64,000 bases of DNA from contig CBDCGX010000014.1 of assembly GCA_965216965.1 (NCBI GenBank), forward strand, positions 1 through 64,000, given 5' to 3'. Numbering within the stretch: position 1 is the first letter of the stretch; every line of letters begins with the position of its first letter. Shown in pieces: positions 54,306-64,000 of this stretch. Source of the stretch: CBDAKK01 sp965216965. Its GTDB lineage: Bacteria > Spirochaetota > Spirochaetia > WTKD01 > G963693115. Both the position numbers and the translations under genes were made by a program. Below the pieces are notes generated by a model that worked only from the letters and a program-made list of their open reading frames with translations, was not told where the DNA came from and searched no databases.

Positions 54306-55381
54306 TTTCCTTAGGTATTATACATAGATATCTGTTGAAAATGGTATTTTACCCAATAATTGTTTCATTGCTACTTTTTTCTTTCTTTGTACAAATGATT
54401 GATATACTTACTAATTTATTGCGATATCTTATAAAAGAAGTGCCCTTGAGTACTATCTTACAAATACAATATTTATATATCCCAACAAGTATTAGTTTTG
54501 CACTTCCTATATCCATATTATTCTCTATATCTTTTACTGTAAGTAATTTTTATGCACATAACGAACTTATTTCAATATATTGCTCAGGAATATCACTTTT
54601 AAAATTTGTTCAGCCACTCCTCATACTCGGACTTATACTAAGCATAGCAAACTTCTTTTTTAAAGAAAACGTAGTTATTAATTCGGCAAAAAAACGAACC
54701 GAAATAATACGGCAAGTGCTATATCAAAAAAGAGATAAAAGTAACGTTGATGTTGTAGCATCTCAAGATGGCATCATATACAGGGCAAATTATTATGATG
54801 ATACAAATATAAGCCTTTCACAAGTAACAATAATAGAAACAAAAGAAAACACTTTTTTTCGGCGCATAGATGCAAATATTGCACGATGGAAAACCAATAA
54901 ATGGGTATTTGAAGATGCAAAATTATATACTTATAATAAAAACACAAGAAACATTGATATTGAACTAATAAATTCTTTCTCCAACCCAACTTTAAACTTA
55001 TCTCCCGAATTGTTTAAAAAAACAGCAAATAATGTAGATGATATGAGATATGACGAAGCACTTGCATATATCAAAAGTTTAAAAAAAACAGGTCAACCGT
55101 ATAGAAAATTACTTACCAACATTTATTCTCGAATTCCTTGGGCAATTTCCCCCCTAATTGTAATGATTATTGCTTGTTTTGCTGCCAATTCATATGGAAA
55201 AAATACATTCCTTATGAGCCTTCTTACTGCACTTATTACTGCAGTCATATATTATTCATCAGACCTTATAGGAACTGTATTAGCTTCTCGCCAAATTTTG
55301 CCACCCATAATGGGAGCATGGTTTGGAGTTTTTATAATTTCTATTGTTAGCGTGGGACTTTATAAAATTACTTCAAAATAA
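54302..55381 (+). CDS. lptG: LptF/LptG-family permease (second of a pair)
   Basis: Same architecture as its neighbour: IIHRYLLKMVFYPIIVSLLL, YIPTSISFALPISILFSISF, HNELISIYCSGISLLKFVQP, a periplasmic domain (VVASQDGIIYRANYY) and C-terminal helices ending WFGVFIISIVSVGLY. Length 359, usual for the family. It precedes murJ by one base. Confidence 0.82.
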   Translation: MISLGIIHRYLLKMVFYPIIVSLLLFSFFVQMIDILTNLLRYLIKEVPLSTILQIQYLYIPTSISFALPISILFSISFTVSNFYAHNELISIYCSGISLLKFVQPLLILGLILSIANFFFKENVVINSAKKRTEIIRQVLYQKRDKSNVDVVASQDGIIYRANYYDDTNISLSQVTIIETKENTFFRRIDANIARWKTNKWVFEDAKLYTYNKNTRNIDIELINSFSNPTLNLSPELFKKTANNVDDMRYDEALAYIKSLKKTGQPYRKLLTNIYSRIPWAISPLIVMIIACFAANSYGKNTFLMSLLTALITAVIYYSSDLIGTVLASRQILPPIMGAWFGVFIISIVSVGLYKITSK

Positions 55382-55382
55382 T

Positions 55383-56990
55383 ATGATACAACTACCCATA
55401 CTTGCTAGCAAAAAGAAGAAAAACATCTCAACCATTATTGTTGCTTCATGCACAATGACATCCCGAATATTAGGTCTTATTCGTATCGCACTTATGAGCA
55501 TGCTTTTTGGTTCCACTCTATATTCTGACATTCTCAATCTTGTATTATCTGTCCCAAATAATTTGCGCAAGCTACTTGCAGAAGGGGCACTCTCAAGTGT
55601 ATTCATGCCTATTTTTGCAAAAACACTCTCGTCTAACACACATATAAAAAAAGGAAAAATGATACCAGAACTCAAAACACAACGGTTCTTTTCTGATCTC
55701 ATCATTTGGGTTGCCATCCCCATATTGTTATCCTTGATTGTTGCAAGTATTTTTTCATGGCATATAGTGGGGTTTTTATTCCATTTTGATTCTATAGATG
55801 CCAGAAAAATCGCATCACAGCTTTTTTCTATTATAATATTTTTTTTATTTTTAATGACACTATGTTCTATTGCAATAGGCATATTGCATACCCATAAACG
55901 TTTTGTAATAGCAGCTCTTTCTCCCTTGATTATTTCTATCACACTTATAATTTCCATGCTTGCCTTTTTTGACACTCTTAATATTTTTTCTGTTGTCTGG
56001 GGATTTATATTTGGGGCAGTGTTGCAAACGCTTATTCTGTATGGAACTCTTTTCAAAATTGGATATTGGTTTTCTTTTTCACTAACTCTTAGTAAACAAA
56101 TGAAAAATACATTTAAACGCATGATTCCAACATCGTTGGCGGTTATTATACCAATTATAGGACAGCAAGTTGCTTTTTATTTTGCAAGTACTCTCCAAAA
56201 AGGAAGTACAACAGCGTTTAGTTATGCTATCGTGTTTTGGCAATTACCAATAGGGGTCGTGTTTAATTCAATAATTACAGTTACATTTTCTTATGTAATT
56301 AACTCCTTAGGAAACAAAGATATTTCGCGTGGAAAAAAAGATGCCCAACAATATGCACAAGATGGAATATTTCAAATGTTTATCTTTGCAATTCCTCTTA
56401 GCATAGGAATGTATTTTTTTGCTCATGCGGGCATTGCAGTGGCATTACAGCGCGGCAAGTTTGATGTGAACGCTGTCATTGTTTCCTCAAGAATTTTACA
56501 GGGCTATGCGCTCTCTCTTGCTCCCTTTGTATTATACCAATTATTGTATAAACTTCTATACGCCTTGCAAAAAAACACCATAGCTCTTTTATATTCTTTT
56601 CTTCTAACATGCATAGATATAATCTTATCATTTTTTCTCATACAAACATCTCTAAAAATAGCGGGTCTTTCTATAGCATATGCATTGTCCCTTATAATAA
56701 TACTTCCCATTATGTATAGGCATGTGCACTCCCACATACCCATTTCTGTTTCTATTTTTAAAATAATAAAAGTAATATTAGCTATGATACCCTTTTATTT
56801 TCTTTCTTTCTTCTTATTTGTACTTACAAAAGAGAAATGGTATGGTGGATCAACCCCTACTAACATATTTATCCTTTTTCTCATAGCTAGTATACTATTC
56901 TTAGTGGGTTATATTTCATATATGCTCTTTGGTATATTGAAACTTCCTTCAATACCTTTAAAAAAGAAACACAATGAAAAAAATATATAA
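55383..56990 (+). CDS. murJ: MurJ, lipid II flippase
   Basis: MurJ flips undecaprenyl-PP-MurNAc-GlcNAc-peptide across the inner membrane. About 14 hydrophobic helices are visible. Motifs: TMTSRILGLIRIALMSMLFG, VPNNLRKLLAEGALSSVFMP and ALQRGKFDVNAV are MurJ signatures, with the conserved Arg residues. ATG 55383 begins just after the lptG stop; an earlier ATG at 55344 would overlap lptG. 535 residues. Confidence 0.95.
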   Translation: MIQLPILASKKKKNISTIIVASCTMTSRILGLIRIALMSMLFGSTLYSDILNLVLSVPNNLRKLLAEGALSSVFMPIFAKTLSSNTHIKKGKMIPELKTQRFFSDLIIWVAIPILLSLIVASIFSWHIVGFLFHFDSIDARKIASQLFSIIIFFLFLMTLCSIAIGILHTHKRFVIAALSPLIISITLIISMLAFFDTLNIFSVVWGFIFGAVLQTLILYGTLFKIGYWFSFSLTLSKQMKNTFKRMIPTSLAVIIPIIGQQVAFYFASTLQKGSTTAFSYAIVFWQLPIGVVFNSIITVTFSYVINSLGNKDISRGKKDAQQYAQDGIFQMFIFAIPLSIGMYFFAHAGIAVALQRGKFDVNAVIVSSRILQGYALSLAPFVLYQLLYKLLYALQKNTIALLYSFLLTCIDIILSFFLIQTSLKIAGLSIAYALSLIIILPIMYRHVHSHIPISVSIFKIIKVILAMIPFYFLSFFLFVLTKEKWYGGSTPTNIFILFLIASILFLVGYISYMLFGILKLPSIPLKKKHNEKNI

Positions 56991-58599
56991 GCTACATTAC
57001 GCACTATTTCTTGTATTCCTCTTTATACTTCCGTTTAGATCATTTTCTCAAACAAATGAGAAAGAAATAGAACGTATTAAAAACACTTTAGAATATGGAA
57101 TAGACCAATCTGTTATAAACGAACTAAAACAACTTATTAAGTTAGGATATGACTCTCTTGCAAGTGAAGTACTTAGTCGTATTTCAAAATCGAAAAATCC
57201 AACCCTCATTGCAGAAGGATTCACTTATTTAAGAGAAGTTCAATACCAAGAGAATGACGCCATAGACAAAGCACTTTCTATAATTAAAAATCACGAAAAC
57301 CATCAATCAAAATCCATACAGTATGCATCGTTTTATCTTAAAGATGTAATAAACATTCTAGATATCAACCAAAAACAAGATATCTTAGAATTGGCTCTTG
57401 TAGTTATAAAAAAAGGACAACCAGCAATTTCTCTTGCAATGCTTGAACTTATAAGTAAGTTTTATGACGAGCAAAAAGAACCATATGATATATATACTCC
57501 TGCAGAAAATGCTCAGAACACAATACAAGAAAACCTGCCAAGAGAACCAAGCAACTTAACACAACAAAAAATGAACAACACTAAAAAAAACGTTCAATTA
57601 GAAATTCCTACTGCCACTCTATATTCGGATAGAATAGTAGAGATTTTCAGTGAAACATCAGTAGAAATAATTAAAAATGACATTCTTGTTTTTTTAGGAT
57701 CTGCTCAAGCATATAAACAAGCACCTGTACTTGTAGATGTAGTAAAAAACACAAATAATTCACAAAGTTTGCGTACATCTGCTATTAAAGCATTAGGAGA
57801 ACTAAAAGAACCATCTCAAGAAATAATATCAAGCCGTTTTGAACTTTTTGAACAAATACGTGGAGAAAAAAATGCAACATTAAGAGAAGCAGTATTTATG
57901 GCATTATTACCTAGGGTGTCTAAATCTATACAAAATATAGAAACAACCGAGAATAATATTTTCTTCTGGATAAAAGATGGGCTGCGTGACAATGATGAAG
58001 TAGTACGAAAGGCAAGTCTTTTTGCAATTGAAAAAAACATGCTAGAATCTGTGTTTGACCAATCAGAAAGCAAACAACTATTTATGGCAGTAAAATATAT
58101 TTCTGACAATGATCCTTCTAACAATGTAAAGTTGTATGCAGTTGATATATTGCCTTTATTCTCTAATGGGAACCAGTATCTGCTTGAAAAGGCACAAAAC
58201 ATTACTACTCTTAATGCAATAAATAAAAAATATATTGATGTCCTTATAAAGAAAATTTACAACGAAGGTGGAAACGAGTCGCTTAATGCACTTATTGCCT
58301 CACAAGCAGCAGCAGAAGAAACACGTGTTAATAATTCATTTTCAAGTTCAAGAGCAATTCTTAAATATATATCAGGAATCATAGCATATGAAAAAGATAT
58401 AAACATGTCTAAAGAGGTGGGGCTTTTACTAACAAATCCCGATGTGGAAATAAAGAAAAATCTACTTACAGCAATAAGTAGGCATAAAATGGTGCAATAT
58501 ACAGAGTATGTACAATTAATCTCAGAAGATGTAACTGTTCCCTCGGAGCTTCGAGCATACGCAAGGAAAGTAAGAGCACTTCTTACTGAAGAAAACTAA
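56974..58599 (+). CDS. Exported HEAT-repeat protein
   Basis: A signal peptide (LHYALFLVFLFILPFRSFSQ) is followed by helical repeats of the HEAT type, for example LVDVVKNTNNSQSLRTSAIK, DGLRDNDEVVRKASLFAIEK and NPDVEIKKNLLTAISRHKMV. These are protein-binding scaffolds. The gene overlaps murJ by 17 bases, so it is in the lpt-murJ operon and may assist envelope assembly. Function not known. Confidence 0.8.
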   Translation: MKKIYKLHYALFLVFLFILPFRSFSQTNEKEIERIKNTLEYGIDQSVINELKQLIKLGYDSLASEVLSRISKSKNPTLIAEGFTYLREVQYQENDAIDKALSIIKNHENHQSKSIQYASFYLKDVINILDINQKQDILELALVVIKKGQPAISLAMLELISKFYDEQKEPYDIYTPAENAQNTIQENLPREPSNLTQQKMNNTKKNVQLEIPTATLYSDRIVEIFSETSVEIIKNDILVFLGSAQAYKQAPVLVDVVKNTNNSQSLRTSAIKALGELKEPSQEIISSRFELFEQIRGEKNATLREAVFMALLPRVSKSIQNIETTENNIFFWIKDGLRDNDEVVRKASLFAIEKNMLESVFDQSESKQLFMAVKYISDNDPSNNVKLYAVDILPLFSNGNQYLLEKAQNITTLNAINKKYIDVLIKKIYNEGGNESLNALIASQAAAEETRVNNSFSSSRAILKYISGIIAYEKDINMSKEVGLLLTNPDVEIKKNLLTAISRHKMVQYTEYVQLISEDVTVPSELRAYARKVRALLTEEN

Positions 58600-58688
58600 A
58601 AAATCCATAAGTGAATATTTATTTAATATCTGCTGCTGAAAATGCAATTTACTAATACAAACTACTCATTTGCTAATAACAGATGGGT

Positions 58689-58731
58689 ACCTAAAAAACC
58701 TTTAAATCTGGCTAACTTTAGGTGTTTTTTT
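58689..58731 (+). terminator. Intrinsic terminator of the dut-lpt-murJ-HEAT unit
   Basis: ACCTAAA (58689-58695) pairs with TTTAGGT (58717-58723), followed by G and T7 (58725-58731). The long loop may fold further. Confidence 0.65.
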
Positions 58732-58838
58732 GATGAAAAAAATAACTCAAGCAATAAAAAATTAAAATTTTAACTTCTAATATATACAATATTAAAAAAA
58801 GAGATAGCTTGCATATAAAATAAAAATCTATATAAAAA

Positions 58839-58867
58839 TTGACATAATAGAAGGATTTTCGTATAGT
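58839..58867 (+). promoter_or_regulatory. gltD promoter
   Basis: Perfect TTGACA (58839-58844), 17-base spacer, TATAGT (58862-58867). It matches the gltB promoter at 22 of 32 aligned positions, including TTGACA-N-AATAGAA and TATAGT. An AGGAG ribosome site (58940-58944) precedes ATG 58952. Confidence 0.75.
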
Positions 58868-58951
58868 ATATGTAGTTATTTATAAAATCATGTCCATATG
58901 TAAAAATACATTCTTAATCTACATAATATTATTTCTAGCAGGAGCTTATTA

Positions 58952-60412
58952 ATGGGAAAGCTTACTGGATTTATAGATTATAAGCAAAAGCTTACTAAAT
59001 ATATATCTCCTCAAGAACGAATAAAACATTTTAATGAGTTTTTAATTCCTTTAGATGAGGAAGAACAGAAAATACAAGCATCTCGTTGCATGGATTGTGG
59101 CATTCCATTTTGTCATTCATCCTATGGGTGTCCGGTAGACAATCTCATCCCCGAATGGAATCATCTCTTGTATCTCGGAAGATGGGAAGACGCTTTTAAG
59201 CGCTTAAGAAAAACAAATAATTTCCCAGAATTTACTGGGCGAGTATGTCCTGCACCATGCGAAACCGCATGCGTACTTGGAATTAATAACGATCCTGTAA
59301 GCATAAAAGATAATGAATGTGCAATTATTGATAAAGCATACGATAAAGGATATATGGTTCCACGCCCCCCAAAACAACGAAATGAAAAAAAAATATGTAT
59401 TGTAGGAAGTGGTCCTTCTGGGCTTGCAGCTGCAGATGAGCTTAATAAAATGGGATATACTGTTACAGTATTTGAAAAAAACGATAGAATTGGCGGGCTT
59501 TTGATGTACGGTATACCAAATATGAAACTAGATAAAAAACTAGTAGAAAAACGCTGTGCAATTATGCAAGAAGAAGGGGTTGTTTTTAAAACAAATGTTT
59601 ACATAGGAAAAGATATACAAGCTAAAGACATTATAAAAAATTATGACGCGATTCTTCTTACATGTGGGGCAACAGTTCCTCGTGACTTGCAAGTGAAAGG
59701 GAGAAAAGCCAATGGGATTTATTTTGCCGTTGACTTTCTAAAGATGAACACAAAAAGCCTTTTAGATAGCAATCTAACGGATAACAAGTTTATAAACACT
59801 CAAGGAAAACACGTCATAGTTATAGGTGGAGGAGATACTGGAAATGACTGTATTGGAACGGCAATACGACACAATGCTGCATCCATAACAAACTTTGAAT
59901 TGCTTCCCAAACCCCACCCTCAGCGAAGTAGTGAACACCCCTGGCCTCTATATCCTCGAGTATTTAAAAGCGATTATGGGCATAGCGAAGCAAGCGATAG
60001 GCACGGGCGTGATCCGAGAGAATTTTCTATTCTTACAAAAGAATTCATTCTTAATAAAGACAATGATCTTTCTGCTATTAAAACATGTCGTGTAAAATGG
60101 GAAAAACCTCCAAGTGCTCCTCCTAGATTTGTAGAAATAAAAAATTCAGAAGAAACATGGAAAGCAGATATAGCTTTACTTGCTATGGGATTTCTTGGTC
60201 CAGAACAGGAACTACTAAAAAAACTTAACATAGAACGAAATACAAAAACCACCACTATAAAAGCAACTTTTGAAGAATTTAAAACATCTCATGAAAAAAT
60301 ATTCACTGCTGGTGATGCTCGAAGAGGGCAATCACTCGTAGTATGGGCAATTCAAGAGGGACGAGGTGCAGCAAAAAAAATTAATGAATATCTTACTATT
60401 TCAAAAAAATAG
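58952..60412 (+). CDS. gltD: Glutamate synthase (NADPH) small subunit
   Basis: GltD oxidises NADPH and passes electrons to the FMN site of GltB. The N-terminal Fe-S region has SRCMDCGIPFCHSS and GRVCPAPCETACVLG; the FAD site is IVGSGPSGLAAADELNK (about residue 150); the NADPH site is VIVIGGGDTGNDCIGTA (about residue 288); the end has IFTAGDARRGQSLVVWAIQE. 486 residues, typical. It has a separate promoter from gltB, which follows after 191 bases on the same strand. Confidence 0.96.
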   Translation: MGKLTGFIDYKQKLTKYISPQERIKHFNEFLIPLDEEEQKIQASRCMDCGIPFCHSSYGCPVDNLIPEWNHLLYLGRWEDAFKRLRKTNNFPEFTGRVCPAPCETACVLGINNDPVSIKDNECAIIDKAYDKGYMVPRPPKQRNEKKICIVGSGPSGLAAADELNKMGYTVTVFEKNDRIGGLLMYGIPNMKLDKKLVEKRCAIMQEEGVVFKTNVYIGKDIQAKDIIKNYDAILLTCGATVPRDLQVKGRKANGIYFAVDFLKMNTKSLLDSNLTDNKFINTQGKHVIVIGGGDTGNDCIGTAIRHNAASITNFELLPKPHPQRSSEHPWPLYPRVFKSDYGHSEASDRHGRDPREFSILTKEFILNKDNDLSAIKTCRVKWEKPPSAPPRFVEIKNSEETWKADIALLAMGFLGPEQELLKKLNIERNTKTTTIKATFEEFKTSHEKIFTAGDARRGQSLVVWAIQEGRGAAKKINEYLTISKK

Positions 60413-60522
60413 TTTGATGTGTCTAAAACATCTTTCAAAATACATTTTTTTTTTGCAAAATAGTCTTTAAAAGAGGAAGAAAGTTACTTTAATATAAAAA
60501 AGAGAGTTTTATTATAATGATT

Positions 60523-60551
60523 TGACAAAATAGAAACATTGCTATATAGTG
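60523..60551 (+). promoter_or_regulatory. gltB promoter
   Basis: Perfect TTGACA (60523-60528), 17-base spacer, TATAGT (60546-60551), 52 bases before ATG 60604. Very similar to the gltD promoter. Confidence 0.75.
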
Positions 60552-60603
60552 TGATAGAGTTATTTTATTATAATGAGAATAAAAACCTAATGCGATGTTA
60601 TAA

Positions 60604-63600
60604 ATGAAAAAAAGACCACTAGCAGAAAAACTCTACGATCCTCTCTTTGAACAAGATAGTTGTGGAACAGGGTTTATTGTTAATATAAAGAAAAAAACGA
60701 GTCATTCCATAGTTCACGATGCACTTACCATGCTAAAACGAATGCAACACCGCGGAGCACGTGGTGCAGATAAAAATACTGGTGATGGGACTGGCATACT
60801 TACTTCTCTTCCTCATGAATATTTTAAGAAAATATGCGAAAAAGAAAACCTATCTCTCCCACAACCGGGATTATATGCAGTGGGTAATATCTTCTTACCA
60901 AATAATAAAGAGGAACAAAAAAAATGTAAAACACTGTTAGAACAAATAATGATAAAGCAATCATTACAAGTAGTATTTTGGAGAAAAGTTCCTGTAAACA
61001 GTGCTATAATAGGAAAAATAGCACTTGCATGCAAACCAGAAATAGAACAATGTTTTATTATCTCAAATTTTTTCATAAACACAAAAGAATTTGAAAGATC
61101 GCTTTTTATAGCATCAAAAGAAACAACAACAACTGTTAGAAATTCTCAATATGATACAGAATCTATGTTTTATATATGCTCTCTTTCTTCACAGAGCATA
61201 ACATATAAAGGGATGCTCACTCACGATCAACTTGATATCTTTTATAAAGATTTAAAAGAAGAAGAATACAGTGCATATATGGCTCTGGTTCACTCTCGTT
61301 TTTCTACAAATACATTCCCTAGTTGGGATAGGGCACAACCATTACGAATAATGAGTCATAACGGAGAAATCAATACGTTATATGGTAATGAGAATAAAAT
61401 GCACGCTAGAGAAGGAAAAATAAAAAATGGTGAGTTTAAAGAAATATTAAAAAACATATTCCCTATAATTCAAGATGATGTATCTGACAGTGGAGCATTT
61501 GATAATACATTAGAATTTTTATATCACTCGGGATATTCACTCCCACAAGCAATATGTATGATGATACCCGAAGCATGGCAACATGATAAAACAATGAGCA
61601 AAAAACAAAAAGCAATGTATAAAGCATACAGCTGTATTATGGAACCTTGGGATGGTCCCGCATGCATAACTTTTACAAATGGAAGATATGTTGGAGCTGT
61701 TATAGACAGAAGTGGATTGCGTCCAAGCCGATATTACATAACTAATGATGACAGAGTAATACTTGCAAGTGAAGTTGGAGTTGTAGATATAGAACCAGAA
61801 AACATAATAAGTAAAAATAGAATTAAATTGGGAAAGATTTTCCTTATTGATACCGATAATGCAAAAATTATAAGCGATGAACAAATAAAAAAAGAACTTT
61901 CAGAGCATCATCCTTATATGGATTGGATACAAGAAGAAGAAATACAACTTTCACATATAGAGCAATCTTCTCTAAAAGCAACCGATATAACATATCTTTC
62001 TAATAAAGAACGAAAAAGACGAAGCATTGTCTATATATACAGCGAAGAAGATAAAATACATATTCTTAAATCAATGATAGAAAAAGAAAAAGAACCTTTG
62101 GGATCAATGGGCAATGATGTTGCACTTGCATGCCTTTCTACTACTCCACGACTTTTATACGATTATTTCAAGCAATTGTTTGCACAAGTTACTAATCCTC
62201 CCATCGATTCTATAAGGGAAAGGATAATTATGAGCATAGGGACTTATATAGGACCAGAAGGGAATATTCTAAAATTCAATCAATCATGTTGTCACAGATT
62301 ATGGCTAGAACACCCAATATTATCACACGAAGATTTTGCTTTATTAAAGAAAATACAACACAGAAAATGGAAATCATGCGTAATAGATATAACATATAAC
62401 AAAAGAGAACGAGAAATAGGTTTGAAAAATGCTCTTTCTCAAATTAAAAAAGAAGCAGAAGAATATGCGAAAAAAGGCTATCAAATTATTATACTAAGCG
62501 ATAAAGCTATAAATAAAGAAAGAATACCAATAAGCACTCTTATGGCATCCGCTGCGGTTCATCATCACCTTGTTGATAAGTGTTTACGATCAATGTCAGC
62601 ACTTGTTGTGGAGTCGGGAGAAATGAGAGAAGTCCATCATTATTCTATGTTACTTGGATATGGAGTAGATGCCCTTTTTCCTTATCTTGCCTTTGAAAAT
62701 GCATTTGAAATGAGAGATAATGGTATTCTTGAAAATTCTTTAACTAACAAAGAAATTGTTAAAAGATATAAAAACGCCGTAGAATATGGCATTTGCAAAG
62801 TGTTTTCAAAAATGGGAATATCTACCATAGACAGCTATAAGGGCTCACAAATATTTGAAGCCATTGGGATTGGAGAAGAAGTAATTGCACATTGCTTTAA
62901 GAATACTATTTCGCGAATAAGCGGAGTAGGCTTTGCTGAATTAGAAAAAGAGATGTTTATCAATCACGAAAACGCATATAAGAAATGGGAAGATGACTCA
63001 TTGGGAGAAACAATAATAAGTGCTGGAAATTTTCATTGGAGAAAAAAAGGACATCTCCATATGTGGGACCCTGAATCTATAATTCTTTTACAAAGTGCTG
63101 TAAGAAAAAACAACAAGAATATATTTAATGATTTTGTTAATTACCAAAATCAACGTTCCCCCCATCAATCTACTTTGAGAGGAATGCTCACATTTAAAAA
63201 GCAAAAAAATATTTCATTACATGAGGTAGAACCCACAAATGCAATTATTAAGCGATTTGCTACTGGGGCAATGAGCTTTGGCTCAATATCCCAAGAAGCT
63301 CATGAAACACTTGCAATAGCTATGAACAGAATAGGAGGAAAATCAAACACAGGTGAAGGGGGAGAAGATCCTAGCAGATATATATCACTTGCCAATGGGG
63401 ATTCTAAACGTTCTGCTATTAAACAAGTTGCATCTGGACGTTTTGGTGTTACTATAGAATATCTTTCCAATGCAGACGAAATCCAAATAAAAATGGCACA
63501 AGGAGCAAAGCCTGGCGAAGGCGGAGAATTACCTGGACACAAAGTATTTGATATTATTGCAAAAACACGCCACTCCACACCAGGAATAGGGCTCATAAGC

Positions 63601-64000
63601 CCCCCTCCACATCATGATATTTACTCAATAGAAGATTTAGCACAACTTATTTTTGATTTAAAGAATGCCAATCCTTCCGCAAAAATAAGTGTAAAACTTG
63701 TATCAAAATCGGGTGTGGGAGTCATTGCTGCAGGCGTTGCAAAAGGGAAAGCAGACAACATACTTATATCTGGACATGATGGTGGTACAGGAGCATCTCC
63801 TCTTACAAGCATAAAACATACAGGTCTCCCATGGGAACTTGGAATAAGCGAAACACACCAAGTTCTAATAAAAAACAATCTTAGAAGTCGTGTTATATTA
63901 CAAACCGATGGACAACTCAAAACTGGTAGAGACATTGCCATTGCAGCAATGCTAGGTGCCGAAGAGTTTGGATTTGCAACATCGGCACTTATTTCGATGG
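60604..64000 (+). CDS. gltB: Glutamate synthase (NADPH) large subunit, 3' end beyond window
   Basis: GltB makes two glutamates from glutamine and 2-oxoglutarate. ATG 60604 starts a short propeptide ending before Cys20 in FEQDSCGTGFIVN, the N-terminal nucleophile of the class II amidotransferase domain. Then come MQHRGARGADKNTGDG, ALVHSRFSTNTFPSW, LRIMSHNGEINT and, from about 63250, the FMN domain: GAMSFGSISQEAHETLAIAM, GKSNTGEGGEDP, GAKPGEGGELPGHKV, TPGIGLISPPPHHDIYSIED and ISGHDGGTGASP. About 1130 of some 1500 codons are present and in frame to the window edge. The 3Fe-4S Cys motif (CxxxxxCxxxxC-type) would be beyond the edge. Confidence 0.95.
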   Translation, partial: MKKRPLAEKLYDPLFEQDSCGTGFIVNIKKKTSHSIVHDALTMLKRMQHRGARGADKNTGDGTGILTSLPHEYFKKICEKENLSLPQPGLYAVGNIFLPNNKEEQKKCKTLLEQIMIKQSLQVVFWRKVPVNSAIIGKIALACKPEIEQCFIISNFFINTKEFERSLFIASKETTTTVRNSQYDTESMFYICSLSSQSITYKGMLTHDQLDIFYKDLKEEEYSAYMALVHSRFSTNTFPSWDRAQPLRIMSHNGEINTLYGNENKMHAREGKIKNGEFKEILKNIFPIIQDDVSDSGAFDNTLEFLYHSGYSLPQAICMMIPEAWQHDKTMSKKQKAMYKAYSCIMEPWDGPACITFTNGRYVGAVIDRSGLRPSRYYITNDDRVILASEVGVVDIEPENIISKNRIKLGKIFLIDTDNAKIISDEQIKKELSEHHPYMDWIQEEEIQLSHIEQSSLKATDITYLSNKERKRRSIVYIYSEEDKIHILKSMIEKEKEPLGSMGNDVALACLSTTPRLLYDYFKQLFAQVTNPPIDSIRERIIMSIGTYIGPEGNILKFNQSCCHRLWLEHPILSHEDFALLKKIQHRKWKSCVIDITYNKREREIGLKNALSQIKKEAEEYAKKGYQIIILSDKAINKERIPISTLMASAAVHHHLVDKCLRSMSALVVESGEMREVHHYSMLLGYGVDALFPYLAFENAFEMRDNGILENSLTNKEIVKRYKNAVEYGICKVFSKMGISTIDSYKGSQIFEAIGIGEEVIAHCFKNTISRISGVGFAELEKEMFINHENAYKKWEDDSLGETIISAGNFHWRKKGHLHMWDPESIILLQSAVRKNNKNIFNDFVNYQNQRSPHQSTLRGMLTFKKQKNISLHEVEPTNAIIKRFATGAMSFGSISQEAHETLAIAMNRIGGKSNTGEGGEDPSRYISLANGDSKRSAIKQVASGRFGVTIEYLSNADEIQIKMAQGAKPGEGGELPGHKVFDIIAKTRHSTPGIGLISPPPHHDIYSIEDLAQLIFDLKNANPSAKISVKLVSKSGVGVIAAGVAKGKADNILISGHDGGTGASPLTSIKHTGLPWELGISETHQVLIKNNLRSRVILQTDGQLKTGRDIAIAAMLGAEEFGFATSALISM

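Larger units (their letters stand above)
58600..58951 (+). other. 352-base intergenic region with terminator and promoter
   Basis: It holds the terminator of the lpt-murJ unit and the gltD promoter, described separately. No open frame or RNA gene is apparent. Confidence 0.6.

Noticed and set aside
55373..56122. 249-codon antisense frame over murJ
   Set aside because: Shadow of a real gene: murJ is unambiguous on the other strand and the antisense product has no domain features.
1..64000. Recoding of TGA or programmed frameshifting as a general explanation for broken frames
   Set aside because: TGA ends intact genes (for example the GT/methyltransferase fusion at 25308 and the HEAT operon overlaps), and the shift sites share no slippery motif or downstream structure.
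1..64000. CRISPR arrays, IS elements, prophage, rRNA operons
   Set aside because: No repeat-spacer pattern, transposase or integrase motifs, terminal inverted repeats or rRNA signatures were found on reading through both strands.

Overview
This window looks like chromosomal sequence from an AT-rich spirochaete of the Treponema type. Three things support this. FlaA, a periplasmic flagellar sheath protein, sits directly behind an amidase and a GerMN-like gene. A spiro-SPASM-type protein starts a glycan cluster. There is a broken BspA-type leucine-rich-repeat lipoprotein gene. Most genes are on the + strand, tightly packed, often with 4-base ATGA overlaps. No IS element, CRISPR array, rRNA operon, prophage or replication origin was recognised.

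Layout. 1-11.2 kb: end of tpiA, secG, a J-domain protein, a parvulin-type PPIase, nusB, a TPR-like envelope gene, an RluD-type pseudouridine synthase, the PLP genes yggS/pdxS/pdxT, a polyprenyl diphosphate synthase, rpmA and obg. This stretch is dense in single-base frameshifts. 11.2-19.6 kb: nadD, a decayed BspA-like lipoprotein, yqeK, an LCP protein, rsfS, a LysM/LytM protein, small envelope genes, and xseB/xseA on the opposite strand. 19.6-27.1 kb: a surface-glycan cluster (SpsF/radical-SAM-like/SPASM protein, two glycosyltransferase-like proteins, an SpsG-like/methyltransferase fusion, an ATP-grasp enzyme). 27-31.6 kb: amidase, GerMN-like protein, flaA, a possible CheX relative, tRNA-Val(GAC) and a nucleoside phosphorylase. 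31.7-33.5 kb: a decayed three-gene operon resembling mercury resistance (ArsR regulator, MerA-type reductase, cysteine-containing membrane protein). 33.6-38.7 kb: nusA-infB-rbfA-truB. 38.8-49.3 kb: a dicarboxylate/amino-acid symporter, rny, tlyA, a GerMN protein, ptsI (split), der, a MerR-like regulator, a secreted protein and a HAD hydrolase. 49.7-58.6 kb: rpsO, pnp, dut, two LptF/LptG permeases, murJ and a HEAT-repeat protein. 58.9-64 kb: gltD and the start of gltB, each with its own near-consensus promoter.

How it works together. The window combines translation and RNA housekeeping, outer envelope assembly (LptF/G, MurJ, amidase, LytM, LCP), motility (FlaA plus probable glycosylation enzymes), de novo PLP synthesis with its homeostasis protein, and ammonia assimilation through GOGAT with a possible glutamate/dicarboxylate importer. 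Several sigma70-type promoters with exact 17-base spacers and several clean intrinsic terminators or hairpins can be read by eye.

Two kinds of gene damage occur. One is single-base shifts that leave otherwise well-preserved frames, including in genes that are usually essential. These may be sequencing errors, very recent decay or contingency tracts. The other is heavily eroded genes (the BspA-like lipoprotein and the mer-like operon), which look like real pseudogenes.
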